Source: Solirubrobacterales bacterium
Lineage (GTDB): Bacteria; Actinomycetota; Thermoleophilia; Solirubrobacterales; Solirubrobacteraceae
NCBI GenBank assembly: GCA_016215085.1
Contig: JACRMD010000139.1
Location: 1-11,787 of the forward strand
Length of the DNA: 11,787 nucleotides
Reading direction: 5' to 3'
Shown here: positions 1-6,267 of the stretch, in pieces
Layout: the number at the start of each line of letters is the position of its first letter
Position numbering within the stretch: the first letter of the stretch is position 1
Notes under the pieces: generated by a model
Databases searched by the model: none
What the model was told of the DNA's origin: nothing
What the model saw: only the letters and a program-made list of their open reading frames with translations
Made by a program: the position numbers and the translations under genes

Positions 1-1079
1 ACCAGCTCGGGCCGCGCGGCGGTGGGGGCGACGCGGGTGGCCCCGGCGTCGTAGTCGAGGTCGAAGCCGCCGGTCTCGTCGCCGAGCACGCCGACGTAGC
101 CGGCGCCCATGTCGGCGCGCGCCGTGACGCACACGTCCTCGGGCACGAGCACCAGCAGGTGGCCGACGCCCAGCTGGGCGCGCAGCTCGACGCGCGGGGA
201 CTGCGCCCAGTCCAGCCGGCGCAGGTCGACCTCGAGCTCGCCCGCGCCCAGCTCGTAGCCCTTGTCGGGGATGGCGGAGACCGTCGCCGGGCGGAAGTGG
301 CGCGAGCCGGCGCCGCCGTCGACGTCGATGTCGGCCGCGGCGACGACGCCGGCGGGCAGGGCGAGCACGAGCGCGGGGATCGCCAGCCAGCGGGCCTTGC
401 GGGTGAAGGCGACGCCGACCATGGCGACGCCGAGCGCGATGACGATCGCCGCGACGATGGCGCCGCCGCCGGAGGCCGCGGCCCACGCGGCGCCGACGAA
501 CGCGACGCCGGCGGCCAGCACGGCGGCGATCACCAGCAGCGTCGCGCCGGCGATCCGCGACGCGGTCGGCGGCCGGCCCTCGCGGTCCTGCAGCAGCCGG
601 TAGGCGACCCAGGACAGGATCCCGATGACGATGACCGTCGGGATCACGGGGCCCCAGAACCAGCTGAGGCCGTCGCCGAGCAGGACGAGGCCGGCGATGA
701 CGAGGATCACCGCGCCGAGCACCGTCAGCGTGCGCGACTGGCCCTCGGTGGCGGGGCGGCCGGTGCCGTCGTCCTCGGGGACGAAGGCCAGCGCCGCGGC
801 GTAGGCGATCAGGCCGGTGCCGCCGAGGAACGTCAGGGCGACGGCGGCGATCCGGACGATCGTGACGTCGATGCCGAAGTACTTCGCCAGCCCGGCGCAG
901 ACGCCGCCGAGGACGCGGTCCTCGCGGGCGCGCAGGAACCGGCGGGGCGGAGGCGGCGCCTCGGTCGTCGGCGTGTCGTCCACCGACGGCGGTGCGGCGC
1001 CGCCCCCGCCGGCGAGCGGATCGCCCGAGGTGACGTCGGGGCGGTCCGGATCGGGGGAGTGGGGAGGGGTCTCGCTCAT
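1..1079 (-). CDS. PspC-domain membrane protein with LiaF-like C-terminal region (partial, C-terminus off left edge)
   Basis: The minus-strand frame is open from the ATG at 1079 to the left edge, giving 359 residues of an unfinished protein. Residues 1-47 are a Pro/Asp/Gly-rich, probably disordered cytoplasmic tail. Residues 48-101 are a clear PspC domain (GGVCAGLAKYFGID, then a hydrophobic helix ending FVPEDD). Several hydrophobic helices follow (for example AVILVIAGLVLLGDGLSWF and PTVIVIGILSWVAY). After the last helix comes a soluble region rich in short beta strands (YELGAGELEVDLR, LGVGHLLVLVPED), like the LiaF/DUF2154-type cell-wall-stress domain. PspC proteins are linked to envelope stress and LiaF to control of LiaRS-type signalling; a role as membrane sensor is inference. 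It is transcribed away from the GntR gene, with 107 bases between the starts. I see no good Shine-Dalgarno; TAGGGT at 1130-1125 (minus) is a possible -10. Confidence 0.85.
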   Translation of the reverse strand, partial: MSETPPHSPDPDRPDVTSGDPLAGGGGAAPPSVDDTPTTEAPPPPRRFLRAREDRVLGGVCAGLAKYFGIDVTIVRIAAVALTFLGGTGLIAYAAALAFVPEDDGTGRPATEGQSRTLTVLGAVILVIAGLVLLGDGLSWFWGPVIPTVIVIGILSWVAYRLLQDREGRPPTASRIAGATLLVIAAVLAAGVAFVGAAWAAASGGGAIVAAIVIALGVAMVGVAFTRKARWLAIPALVLALPAGVVAAADIDVDGGAGSRHFRPATVSAIPDKGYELGAGELEVDLRRLDWAQSPRVELRAQLGVGHLLVLVPEDVCVTARADMGAGYVGVLGDETGGFDLDYDAGATRVAPTAARPEL

Positions 1080-1118
1080 GCCAACGATGGTCGGGCGTGG
1101 AGGTCACGCGCGCCATGC

Positions 1119-1151
1119 GGGATGACCCTACGGGCCGTCGGGGATGACCCT
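1119..1151. repeat. Pair of 11-bp direct repeats in the divergent PspC/GntR promoter region
   Basis: GGGATGACCCT occurs twice, at 1119-1129 and 1141-1151, start to start 22 bp apart, which is about two helical turns. Each unit also has weak dyad character (GGG/CCC around ATGA). The copies lie between two divergent genes, and the first overlaps the TAGGGT that could be the -10 of the PspC gene on the minus strand. The spacing fits a protein binding the same face of DNA twice, but the binder is unknown. Confidence 0.5.
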
Positions 1152-1157
1152 CGCCCT

Positions 1158-1172
1158 AGAGTTCGGAACTCT
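1158..1172. promoter_or_regulatory. Perfect palindrome, likely operator of the GntR-family regulator
   Basis: AGAGTT-CGG-AACTCT is a perfect 6+6 bp inverted repeat with a 3-bp spacer, containing GTTCGGAAC, i.e. GT and AC half-sites as often seen in FadR-type GntR operators. It ends two bases upstream of the putative -10 box TACCGT (1175-1180) and 14 bases before the GntR start codon. A dimer bound here would sit on the promoter, so negative autoregulation of the GntR-GMC operon is the natural reading. The palindrome is seen directly; its use is inferred. Confidence 0.6.
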
Positions 1173-1174
1173 GC

Positions 1175-1180
1175 TACCGT
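1175..1180 (+). promoter_or_regulatory. Putative leaderless -10 box (TACCGT) for the GntR operon
   Basis: TACCGT fits the actinobacterial TANNNT -10 pattern and ends 6 bases before the ATG at 1187. No Shine-Dalgarno lies in that gap, so the transcript probably begins at or next to the start codon. No convincing -35 box is visible; the palindromic operator occupies the spacer region. Confidence 0.4.
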
Positions 1181-1186
1181 CGGCGC

Positions 1187-1861
1187 ATGCCCTTGGTCGC
1201 CGACCAGGTCTTCGGCTCGCTGCTGGAGGCCGTGCTCACCGGGCGCTACGCGCCGGGCGAGAAGCTCCCCGGCCAGCGCGCGCTGGCCCCGGACCTCGGC
1301 GTGACGCTCTCCAGCGTCCGCGAGGCGCTCAAGCGCCTGGAGCAGATGGGGCTCGTCGACGTCCGCCACGGCGACGCGATGCGCGTGCGGCCGTGGCGCG
1401 AGCACGGCGGGCTCGACGTGCTCGTGCACGTGCTCTTCGCCGGCGGCGGCGTCGACGCGGCGGTGCTGCGCGACGTGCTCGACGCCCGCGCGCTGATGCT
1501 GCGCGAGGTCGCGGGCCTGGCGGCCGAGCGCGGGCGGCCCGAGCACGCGGCCCGGCTCGCCGAGCTGGCGGCCGGATTCGCGGCGGCCGGGGAGGACCGG
1601 CGCGCTACGGCGCTGATCGACCTGTCGTTCTTCACGGAGGTCGCGCGCGCGGCCGACAACGTCGTCTTCGACCTGATCCTCAACGCGATCCGCGGGATCT
1701 ACCTCGAGCACCTCGACCTCGTGCCGGTGACCGTCCGCGCCGGCGAGCTCGCGCCGCTCTACGCGCGGGTGGCCGCGGCGGTGGCGGAGGGCGACGCCGC
1801 GACGGCCCGCGACGCCGCCTACGAGCTGGCCTGCCGGCAGCGGGAGCGGGTGCTGGGATGA
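1187..1861 (+). CDS. GntR-family transcriptional regulator, FadR subfamily
   Basis: The product is a 224-residue DNA-binding regulator. Residues 1-65 form the GntR winged helix: QVFGSLLEAVLTGRYAPGEKLPGQ, then LGVTLSSVREALKRLEQMGLV, the recognition-helix region, with the wing near VDVRHGDAMRV. Residues from about 75 to 220 are all-helical, as in the FCD ligand-binding domain (VLRDVLDARALMLREVAGLAAERG; LSFFTEVARAADNVVFDLILNAI). FCD regulators bind small carboxylates or metabolites, often with a metal; the ligand here cannot be read from sequence. The ATG at 1187 is chosen because the fold starts directly after it and a TACCGT box lies 6 bases upstream. The stop overlaps the next start (ATGA), so it is co-transcribed with the small protein and the GMC oxidoreductase and probably controls them through the palindrome at 1158-1172. 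Confidence 0.92.
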   Translation: MPLVADQVFGSLLEAVLTGRYAPGEKLPGQRALAPDLGVTLSSVREALKRLEQMGLVDVRHGDAMRVRPWREHGGLDVLVHVLFAGGGVDAAVLRDVLDARALMLREVAGLAAERGRPEHAARLAELAAGFAAAGEDRRATALIDLSFFTEVARAADNVVFDLILNAIRGIYLEHLDLVPVTVRAGELAPLYARVAAAVAEGDAATARDAAYELACRQRERVLG

Positions 1862-2196
1862 GGGCCCGCGAGCGCCGTGCCTTCGAGGCGTTCACCACCG
1901 CGGTCGTCGCGCCCGCGCCGCCGCTGCCGCCCGTCGAGCAGACCGACGCCGCCCGCGCCTTCGCCGCCACGCTTGCCGCCTCGCCGCGCCTGCACCGCGC
2001 CGGGCTGCGGGCGCTCCTGCTGCTCGGCGGCGCGCGGCTGGCCGCCGTCAAGCCGCTGCGCGCGCTCGCCCAGCTGCACTACTACGGCGACGACGCGGTG
2101 ATGCGGCGGCTGGGCTACGACGCCGACGAGGTGGTGGCCCGGGCGGCCGCCGCGGCCCACCGCGGCGAGGGCGTCGCCGCCGGAGGCCGGCCGTGA
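1858..2196 (+). CDS. Small protein of the GMC oxidoreductase operon (112 aa), possible accessory subunit
   Basis: This gene overlaps the regulator by ATGA and the oxidoreductase by GTGA, so all three are probably translationally coupled. The product is helical and Ala/Arg-rich with no signal peptide. It starts with MRARERRAFEAFTTAVV, has a middle hydrophobic stretch (LRALLLLGGARLAAVKPLRAL), and a C-terminal LAQLHYYGDDAVMRRLGYD. The last segment recalls small partners encoded beside flavin dehydrogenases, such as the gluconate 2-dehydrogenase subunit 3 group, but the similarity is from memory and weak. Binding to, or maturation of, the GMC enzyme is inferred from gene order alone. The ATG at 1858 is preferred because earlier in-frame codons lie inside the regulator gene and the overlap pattern recurs at the next junction. 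Confidence 0.75.
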   Translation: MRARERRAFEAFTTAVVAPAPPLPPVEQTDAARAFAATLAASPRLHRAGLRALLLLGGARLAAVKPLRALAQLHYYGDDAVMRRLGYDADEVVARAAAAAHRGEGVAAGGRP

Positions 2197-3635
2197 GGCG
2201 CCTGGTCGCCGACGCGTGCGTGATCGGCTCCGGGGCGGGCGGCGCGCCCGCCGCCAAGGAGCTCGCCGAGGCGGGCCTGCGGGTCGTCGTCCTCGAGGAG
2301 GGCGAGTGGCAGGACCACCGCACGTTCACCGCGCGCCCGCGCGAGATGACCGCGCGCCTGTACCGCGACGCCGGCCAGTTGGCGACGGTCGGCACGCCGC
2401 CGATCATGCTGCCGCTGGGCCGCGCGGTCGGCGGCACGACGGTCGTCAACTCGGGCACGTGCTTCCGCACGCCCGACCGCGTGCTGGCGCGCTGGCGCGC
2501 CGAGCACGGCCTGGAGGACCTAACGCCGCAGGCGCTGGCGCCGGTGTTCGACCGCGTCGAGGACACGATCGGCGTCGCGCGGGTGCCCGCCGACCTGGCG
2601 GGCGGCAACGCCGCGGTCGTCCGCCGCGGCGCCGAGGCGCTGGGCGTCTCGGGCGACTTCCTGCTGCGCAACGCGCGCGGCTGCGTGGGCAGCGGGGTCT
2701 GCGCGTTCGGCTGCCCGTCGGGCGCCAAGCAGCACATGGGCGCCACCTACGCGCGGCTCGCGGTCGAGGCCGGCGCCGAGGTCGTCACGGGCGCGCGCGT
2801 GCGCGAGGTGGTCGTCGAGCGGGGCGCGGTGCGCGAGGCCGTCGCCGACGGCGTCCGGGTCCGCGCGCCGCTGGTCGTGGTCGCCGCCGGCACGCTGCTC
2901 ACGCCCGGCCTGCTGCGCCGCAGCGGCATCCGCTCGCCGGCCCTCGGCCGCAACCTCACCATCCACCCGGCGAGCGCGGCGCGCGCGGTGATGGACGAGG
3001 ACGTCGACCCGTGGCGCGGCGTGCCGCAGAGCTACTACGTCGACGAGCTCGCCGAGGACGGCATCATGCTCGAGGGCATCGCGGGCCCGCCCGACCAGGC
3101 GGCGATGGCGACGCCCGGTCGCGGCGACCTGCACCGCGAGCGGATGCTCGCCGTCCGGCGCACCGCGTCCTTCGGCGTGATGGTCAGCGACGGCGCCACC
3201 GGCAGCGTCCGCGAGGTGCTCGGCCGCCCGCTCGTGCGCTACGACCTGCACCCGCGCGACGCCGAGCGCTTCCGCCGCGGCTTCGAGCTGCTGGCGCGGA
3301 TCTTCTTCGCCGCCGGCGCCCGCGAGGTGCTCGTGCCGCTGGGCGGCGTCCCGCCGCTGCGCGACGGGGACACGTCGCCGCTGCGCGACCGCGTCGTGCG
3401 CCCCCGCGACGTGCAGGCGATGGCGTTCCACCCACTGGGTACCGCGCGCATGGGCACCGACCCCGCGCGCTCGGTCGTCGGCTCCGACCTCCAGGTCCAC
3501 GGTGTCCGCGGCCTGCACGTCGCCGACGGGTCGGTCGTGCCGACCTCGCCGGGCGTCAACCCGCAGGTGACGATCATGGCGCTGGCGACGCGCATGGCGC
3601 ACGCGCTGGCCGGTGGCCGGCTCGCTACCGCCTGA
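2193..3635 (+). CDS. GMC-family FAD-dependent oxidoreductase
   Basis: This 480-residue flavoenzyme should oxidise an alcohol group on an unknown substrate. Residues 9-37 are the FAD-binding Rossmann motif (VIGSGAGGAPAAKEL, with E35 as the likely ribose-binding acid). GRAVGGTTVVNSGTC near residues 75-90 is the second flavin-contact motif. A Cys cluster follows at C164, C170 and C174 before PSGAKQ, as in long-chain fatty alcohol oxidase-like GMC members. The C-terminal GMC domain has FHPLGTARMG and SPGVNPQ, giving the expected catalytic pair H413 and N456. Length is normal. There is no signal peptide, so it is cytoplasmic or membrane-peripheral. The GTG start at 2193 overlaps the previous stop. 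Its 3' end overlaps the convergent gene by 11 bases. Cholesterol oxidase-like or glucose dehydrogenase-like roles cannot be excluded. Confidence 0.9.
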   Translation: MRRLVADACVIGSGAGGAPAAKELAEAGLRVVVLEEGEWQDHRTFTARPREMTARLYRDAGQLATVGTPPIMLPLGRAVGGTTVVNSGTCFRTPDRVLARWRAEHGLEDLTPQALAPVFDRVEDTIGVARVPADLAGGNAAVVRRGAEALGVSGDFLLRNARGCVGSGVCAFGCPSGAKQHMGATYARLAVEAGAEVVTGARVREVVVERGAVREAVADGVRVRAPLVVVAAGTLLTPGLLRRSGIRSPALGRNLTIHPASAARAVMDEDVDPWRGVPQSYYVDELAEDGIMLEGIAGPPDQAAMATPGRGDLHRERMLAVRRTASFGVMVSDGATGSVREVLGRPLVRYDLHPRDAERFRRGFELLARIFFAAGAREVLVPLGGVPPLRDGDTSPLRDRVVRPRDVQAMAFHPLGTARMGTDPARSVVGSDLQVHGVRGLHVADGSVVPTSPGVNPQVTIMALATRMAHALAGGRLATA

Positions 3636-4410
3636 TCGCCTTCTTCACGTAGCTCGACGCCTGGTTGCGGCGCACGTCGGCCGCGATCAGCGCGACGCCG
3701 ATGCGGGCGTTGCGCGAGCGGGCCAGCGTGCGGCGCGCGGAGGTGCCGAGCTTGACGGTGACCTGCAGCGTGCCCGCCTGGCGGAAGGCCAGGGGGGTCG
3801 GCCCGAACTTGATGAGCTTGCGCGAGTGCCTGCCCTCGGGCTTCCTGGCGCCCTTCCTGACGAAGCGAAAGCCGGGGCGCACGGCGGCGCCCAGCGCGAC
3901 GACGCTCGGCTCGTCGCTGGCGACCTCGAGGCGCAGCGAGCCGGTGCGGCCGATCTGCGTCAGGCGCGAGAGCACGCGGACGGTGACCTTCGGCGCGGCG
4001 GCGTCGACGACGACGGGTCCGCCGCCGGCGCCCGTGCCGGCACCGCCCGCCGTGCCGCCCGCGCCACCGGCTCCGCCCGCACCGCCGGCCGCCCCGGGCA
4101 GCACCTGCAGCAGCTGGTCGAGCGTCTCGGTCGGCAGCGCCCCGGTCACGCCGCCGAGGACGTCGTCGACGGCGCCCTGCAGCGTTCCGGTGACGGTCCC
4201 CTCGACGCCGGTCACGACGCCACCGACCGTGCCGGTCACGCCCGTCACGGTCCCGCCGCCCGCGGGCAGCGTGGAGCCGACGGTCTCACCGATCTGCTCG
4301 ACCGTGTCGCCGATGCCCGGGAGGGGCAGCGGCACGGGCAGCTGCGCCTGCGCGGCGGCGGGGGTCGCGAGCGCCAGCGCGGCGCCCGCGAGAACGACCT
4401 TGGACTTCAC
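3625..4410 (-). CDS. Secreted Gly-rich protein with C-terminal beta-rich domain
   Basis: The protein has 261 residues and a GTG start at 4410, supported by the Shine-Dalgarno AAGGGGAAG 7 bases upstream. Residues 1-22 are a Sec signal peptide (MKSKVVLAGAALALATPAAAQA, probable cut after A22). Residues 23-105 are low-complexity, with recurring TGT/TGV/GTV units and a Pro-rich start. Residues 106-131 are almost only Gly, Ala and Thr, a flexible linker. Residues 132-261 look like a compact beta domain (PKVTVRVLSRL, TGSLRLEVASDEPSVVALG, AGTLQVTVKLG), like Ig-type stress or adhesion modules common in secreted proteins of this group, and very basic around RKGARKPEGRHSRK. No enzyme motif is visible. 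It is divergent from glpD and convergent with the GMC gene. Function unknown; cell-surface location inferred. Confidence 0.8.
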   Translation of the reverse strand: MKSKVVLAGAALALATPAAAQAQLPVPLPLPGIGDTVEQIGETVGSTLPAGGGTVTGVTGTVGGVVTGVEGTVTGTLQGAVDDVLGGVTGALPTETLDQLLQVLPGAAGGAGGAGGAGGTAGGAGTGAGGGPVVVDAAAPKVTVRVLSRLTQIGRTGSLRLEVASDEPSVVALGAAVRPGFRFVRKGARKPEGRHSRKLIKFGPTPLAFRQAGTLQVTVKLGTSARRTLARSRNARIGVALIAADVRRNQASSYVKKAIRR

Positions 4411-4417
4411 TTCGCAA

Positions 4418-4426
4418 CTTCCCCTT
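4418..4426 (-). promoter_or_regulatory. Ribosome binding site deciding the GTG start of the secreted Gly-rich protein
   Basis: On the minus strand AAGGGGAAG lies 7 bases before the GTG at 4410. It contains a GGGGA core close to the anti-Shine-Dalgarno target, and it makes the GTG start convincing, since the signal peptide begins exactly there. Confidence 0.6.
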
Positions 4427-4508
4427 CTTGCGATGGCGGCGGAACCCTGGCGTCCTCCCGCTCAGCCCTGCGGACGAGATGACTACCCGCTGCTGCGGAT
4501 GTCCTCCA

Positions 4509-4514
4509 TACACT
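4509..4514 (+). promoter_or_regulatory. Putative leaderless -10 box (TACACT) for glpD
   Basis: TACACT matches TANNNT and ends 8 bases before the ATG at 4523. The bases between carry no Shine-Dalgarno (CCGGACGG). This supports a leaderless transcript and favours 4523 over the in-frame ATG at 4499, which would lie upstream of the transcription start. No clear -35 box is seen. Confidence 0.4.
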
Positions 4515-4522
4515 CCGGACGG

Positions 4523-6181
4523 ATGATCGACCGCGCCGCCGCCCTCTCCGCCCTGGCCGGCGACGCGTTCGACGTCGTGGTCGTCGGCGGCGGGATCACG
4601 GGGGCGGGCTGCGCGCTGGACGCCGCCACGCGCGGCTACAGCGTCGCCCTGGTCGAGCGCCACGACTTCGCCTCGGGCACCTCCAGCCGCTCGAGCAAGC
4701 TCGTGCACGGCGGCCTGCGCTACCTGCAGAACTTCGACCTCGGCCTGGTCCGCGAGGCCCTGCTCGAGCGCCAGCTGATGGTCGCCCTGGCCCCGCACCT
4801 GGTCAAGCCGCTGCCGCTGGTCGTGCCCGCCTTCGACGGCGCGCGGCTCGACCGCCTGGTCGGCGTCGGCCTCAACCTCTACGACGTCATGGCGGTCGAC
4901 AAGCTGCGCGGCCGCCGCGGCCGCCGCAACGGCGGCGACGAGTCGTGGGCGCCGGACCGCCACCGGATCATCTCCGGCGAGGAGGTCGCCGAGGGGCTGC
5001 CGGCGCTCGCCGCCCGCGAGCCGACGTCGGGCTACCTCTTCTACGACTGCCAGACCGACGACAGCCGGCTCGTGCTCACCGTCCTCGGCGAGGCCGAGCG
5101 CTTCGGCGCGGTCTGCGCCAACGGCGTCGAGGTCACCGAGCTGCTGGAGGAGGGCGGCCGCGCCCGCGGCGTGCGCTGCGTGGACGGCGAGACCGGCGAG
5201 ACGTTCGCCGTGCGCGCCCAGAACGTCATCAACGCCACCGGCGTGTGGGCCGACCGGCTGCGCCCCGAGGAGCTCCACGACGAGGCCGAGGTGCCGGTGA
5301 TCCGGCCCAGCCGGGGCACGCACCTGACCTTCAGCCACGAGGACCTGCCGCTCGTGCAGGGCGCGATCGTGCCCGCCGGCGGCGGACGGTCGATCTTCGC
5401 GCTGCCGTGGCTGGGCGGCACGCTGGTCGGCACCACGGACAACGACTACGACGCCGACGACCTCGACCACGTCAGGCCCGCCGAGGCCGACGTCGAGTAC
5501 CTGCTCGAGGCCGTCAACGGCTTCTTCGCCACCGAGCTGACCGCGTCGGACATCACCGGCGCCTTCGCCGGCGTGCGCCCGCTGATCTCCACCGGCGACC
5601 CGAAGAAGTCGGTGGACATCTCGCGCAAGGCCGAGCTCTACGAGACCTCCAGCGGCATGGTGACCATCACGGGCGGCAAGCTCACGACCTGGCGGCGGAT
5701 GGCGAAGATGACGGTCGACCGGATCGTCGAGCGCGAGGCGCGCGACGCGCCGTGCCGCACGCACGAGATCCCGCTCGGCGAGGCGGTCGAGGCCGGCGAC
5801 CTGCCGCGCGTCGAGGGCGTCCCCGAGGACAGCTACCAGCGGCTGGCCGACCGCTACGGCCACGCAGCCCACGACGTGCTGGCGGTCGCGGCCGAGCGCG
5901 GCGAGCTGGCCCAGCCGATCGTCGCGGGCCGGCCCGACCTGCTGGCCGAGGCCGTCCACGCCGCGCGGCGCGAGCAGGCCCGGACGGTCGGGGACGTGCT
6001 GCTGCGCCGCACCCGCCTGGGGCTGCTCGCGGCCCGCGACGTCACCGCCGGCGGCGGCGCGGCGGCCCGGCGCGTGGCCGCCGCGATGGCGGCCGACCGC
6101 GGCTGGGACGAGGCCGCCGTCGACCGCGAGGTCGCCGCGTTCCTGGACGAGGCCGGCGCCGAAGGCATCGTCACCGGCTGA
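4523..6181 (+). CDS. glpD: Aerobic (FAD-dependent) glycerol-3-phosphate dehydrogenase
   Basis: GlpD oxidises sn-glycerol 3-phosphate to dihydroxyacetone phosphate and passes electrons via FAD to the membrane quinone pool. The 552 residues match the family. The FAD Rossmann motif is at residues 18-45 (VVVVGGGITGAG, E45). The signature TSSRSSKLVHGGLRYL is at 53-68, NATGVWADRLR in the middle domain, RPSRGTHLTF and GTTDNDYD follow, and GGKLTTWRRMA at 384-394 closes the flavin site. The rest is the helical DAO C-terminal domain with a typical RRTRLG motif. The frame stays open far upstream, across the antisense secreted gene, but homology starts at about residue 14, so the ATG at 4523 is chosen; 4499 would add 8 residues. 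No glpF or glpK neighbour is visible. It is divergent from the secreted Gly-rich gene with 112 bases between starts. Confidence 0.95.
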   Translation: MIDRAAALSALAGDAFDVVVVGGGITGAGCALDAATRGYSVALVERHDFASGTSSRSSKLVHGGLRYLQNFDLGLVREALLERQLMVALAPHLVKPLPLVVPAFDGARLDRLVGVGLNLYDVMAVDKLRGRRGRRNGGDESWAPDRHRIISGEEVAEGLPALAAREPTSGYLFYDCQTDDSRLVLTVLGEAERFGAVCANGVEVTELLEEGGRARGVRCVDGETGETFAVRAQNVINATGVWADRLRPEELHDEAEVPVIRPSRGTHLTFSHEDLPLVQGAIVPAGGGRSIFALPWLGGTLVGTTDNDYDADDLDHVRPAEADVEYLLEAVNGFFATELTASDITGAFAGVRPLISTGDPKKSVDISRKAELYETSSGMVTITGGKLTTWRRMAKMTVDRIVEREARDAPCRTHEIPLGEAVEAGDLPRVEGVPEDSYQRLADRYGHAAHDVLAVAAERGELAQPIVAGRPDLLAEAVHAARREQARTVGDVLLRRTRLGLLAARDVTAGGGAAARRVAAAMAADRGWDEAAVDREVAAFLDEAGAEGIVTG

Positions 6182-6198
6182 CATCCTGACCGGAACTT

Positions 6199-6214
6199 CC
6201 CGGCAAGCGCCGGG
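6199..6214 (+). terminator. GC hairpin after glpD, possible terminator
   Basis: CCCGGC-AAGC-GCCGGG is a perfect 6-bp stem with a 4-base loop, 17 bases past the glpD stop. An outer GAA/TTC pairing with a bulge may extend it. Only a short TTCGT follows, not a U tract, so it would be a weak or non-canonical terminator. It could also simply protect the 3' end of the mRNA. Confidence 0.35.
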
Positions 6215-6267
6215 TTCGTCGCACCGAGTCACTCCGTACCCCGTTCGCAGGAGCCCCGCCCCAACCC

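Noticed and set aside
159..1304. Plus-strand frame over the PspC gene and the start of the GntR gene
   Set aside because: It has Asp/Arg/Ala low-complexity sequence, and it conflicts with the PspC domain and membrane helices on the minus strand and with the winged helix of GntR.
3665..4522. N-terminal extension of the glpD frame
   Set aside because: It is open only because it runs antisense to the secreted Gly-rich gene (Pro/Val/Thr runs mirror its repeats). GlpD homology starts near 4560 and a promoter-like box lies at 4509.
4286..6232. Long open frame on the minus strand across glpD (about 648 codons)
   Set aside because: It is antisense to a GlpD gene with all family motifs. Its translation is Arg/Gly/Asp/Val-rich with no domain, as expected when high-GC codon bias keeps the opposite strand free of stops.
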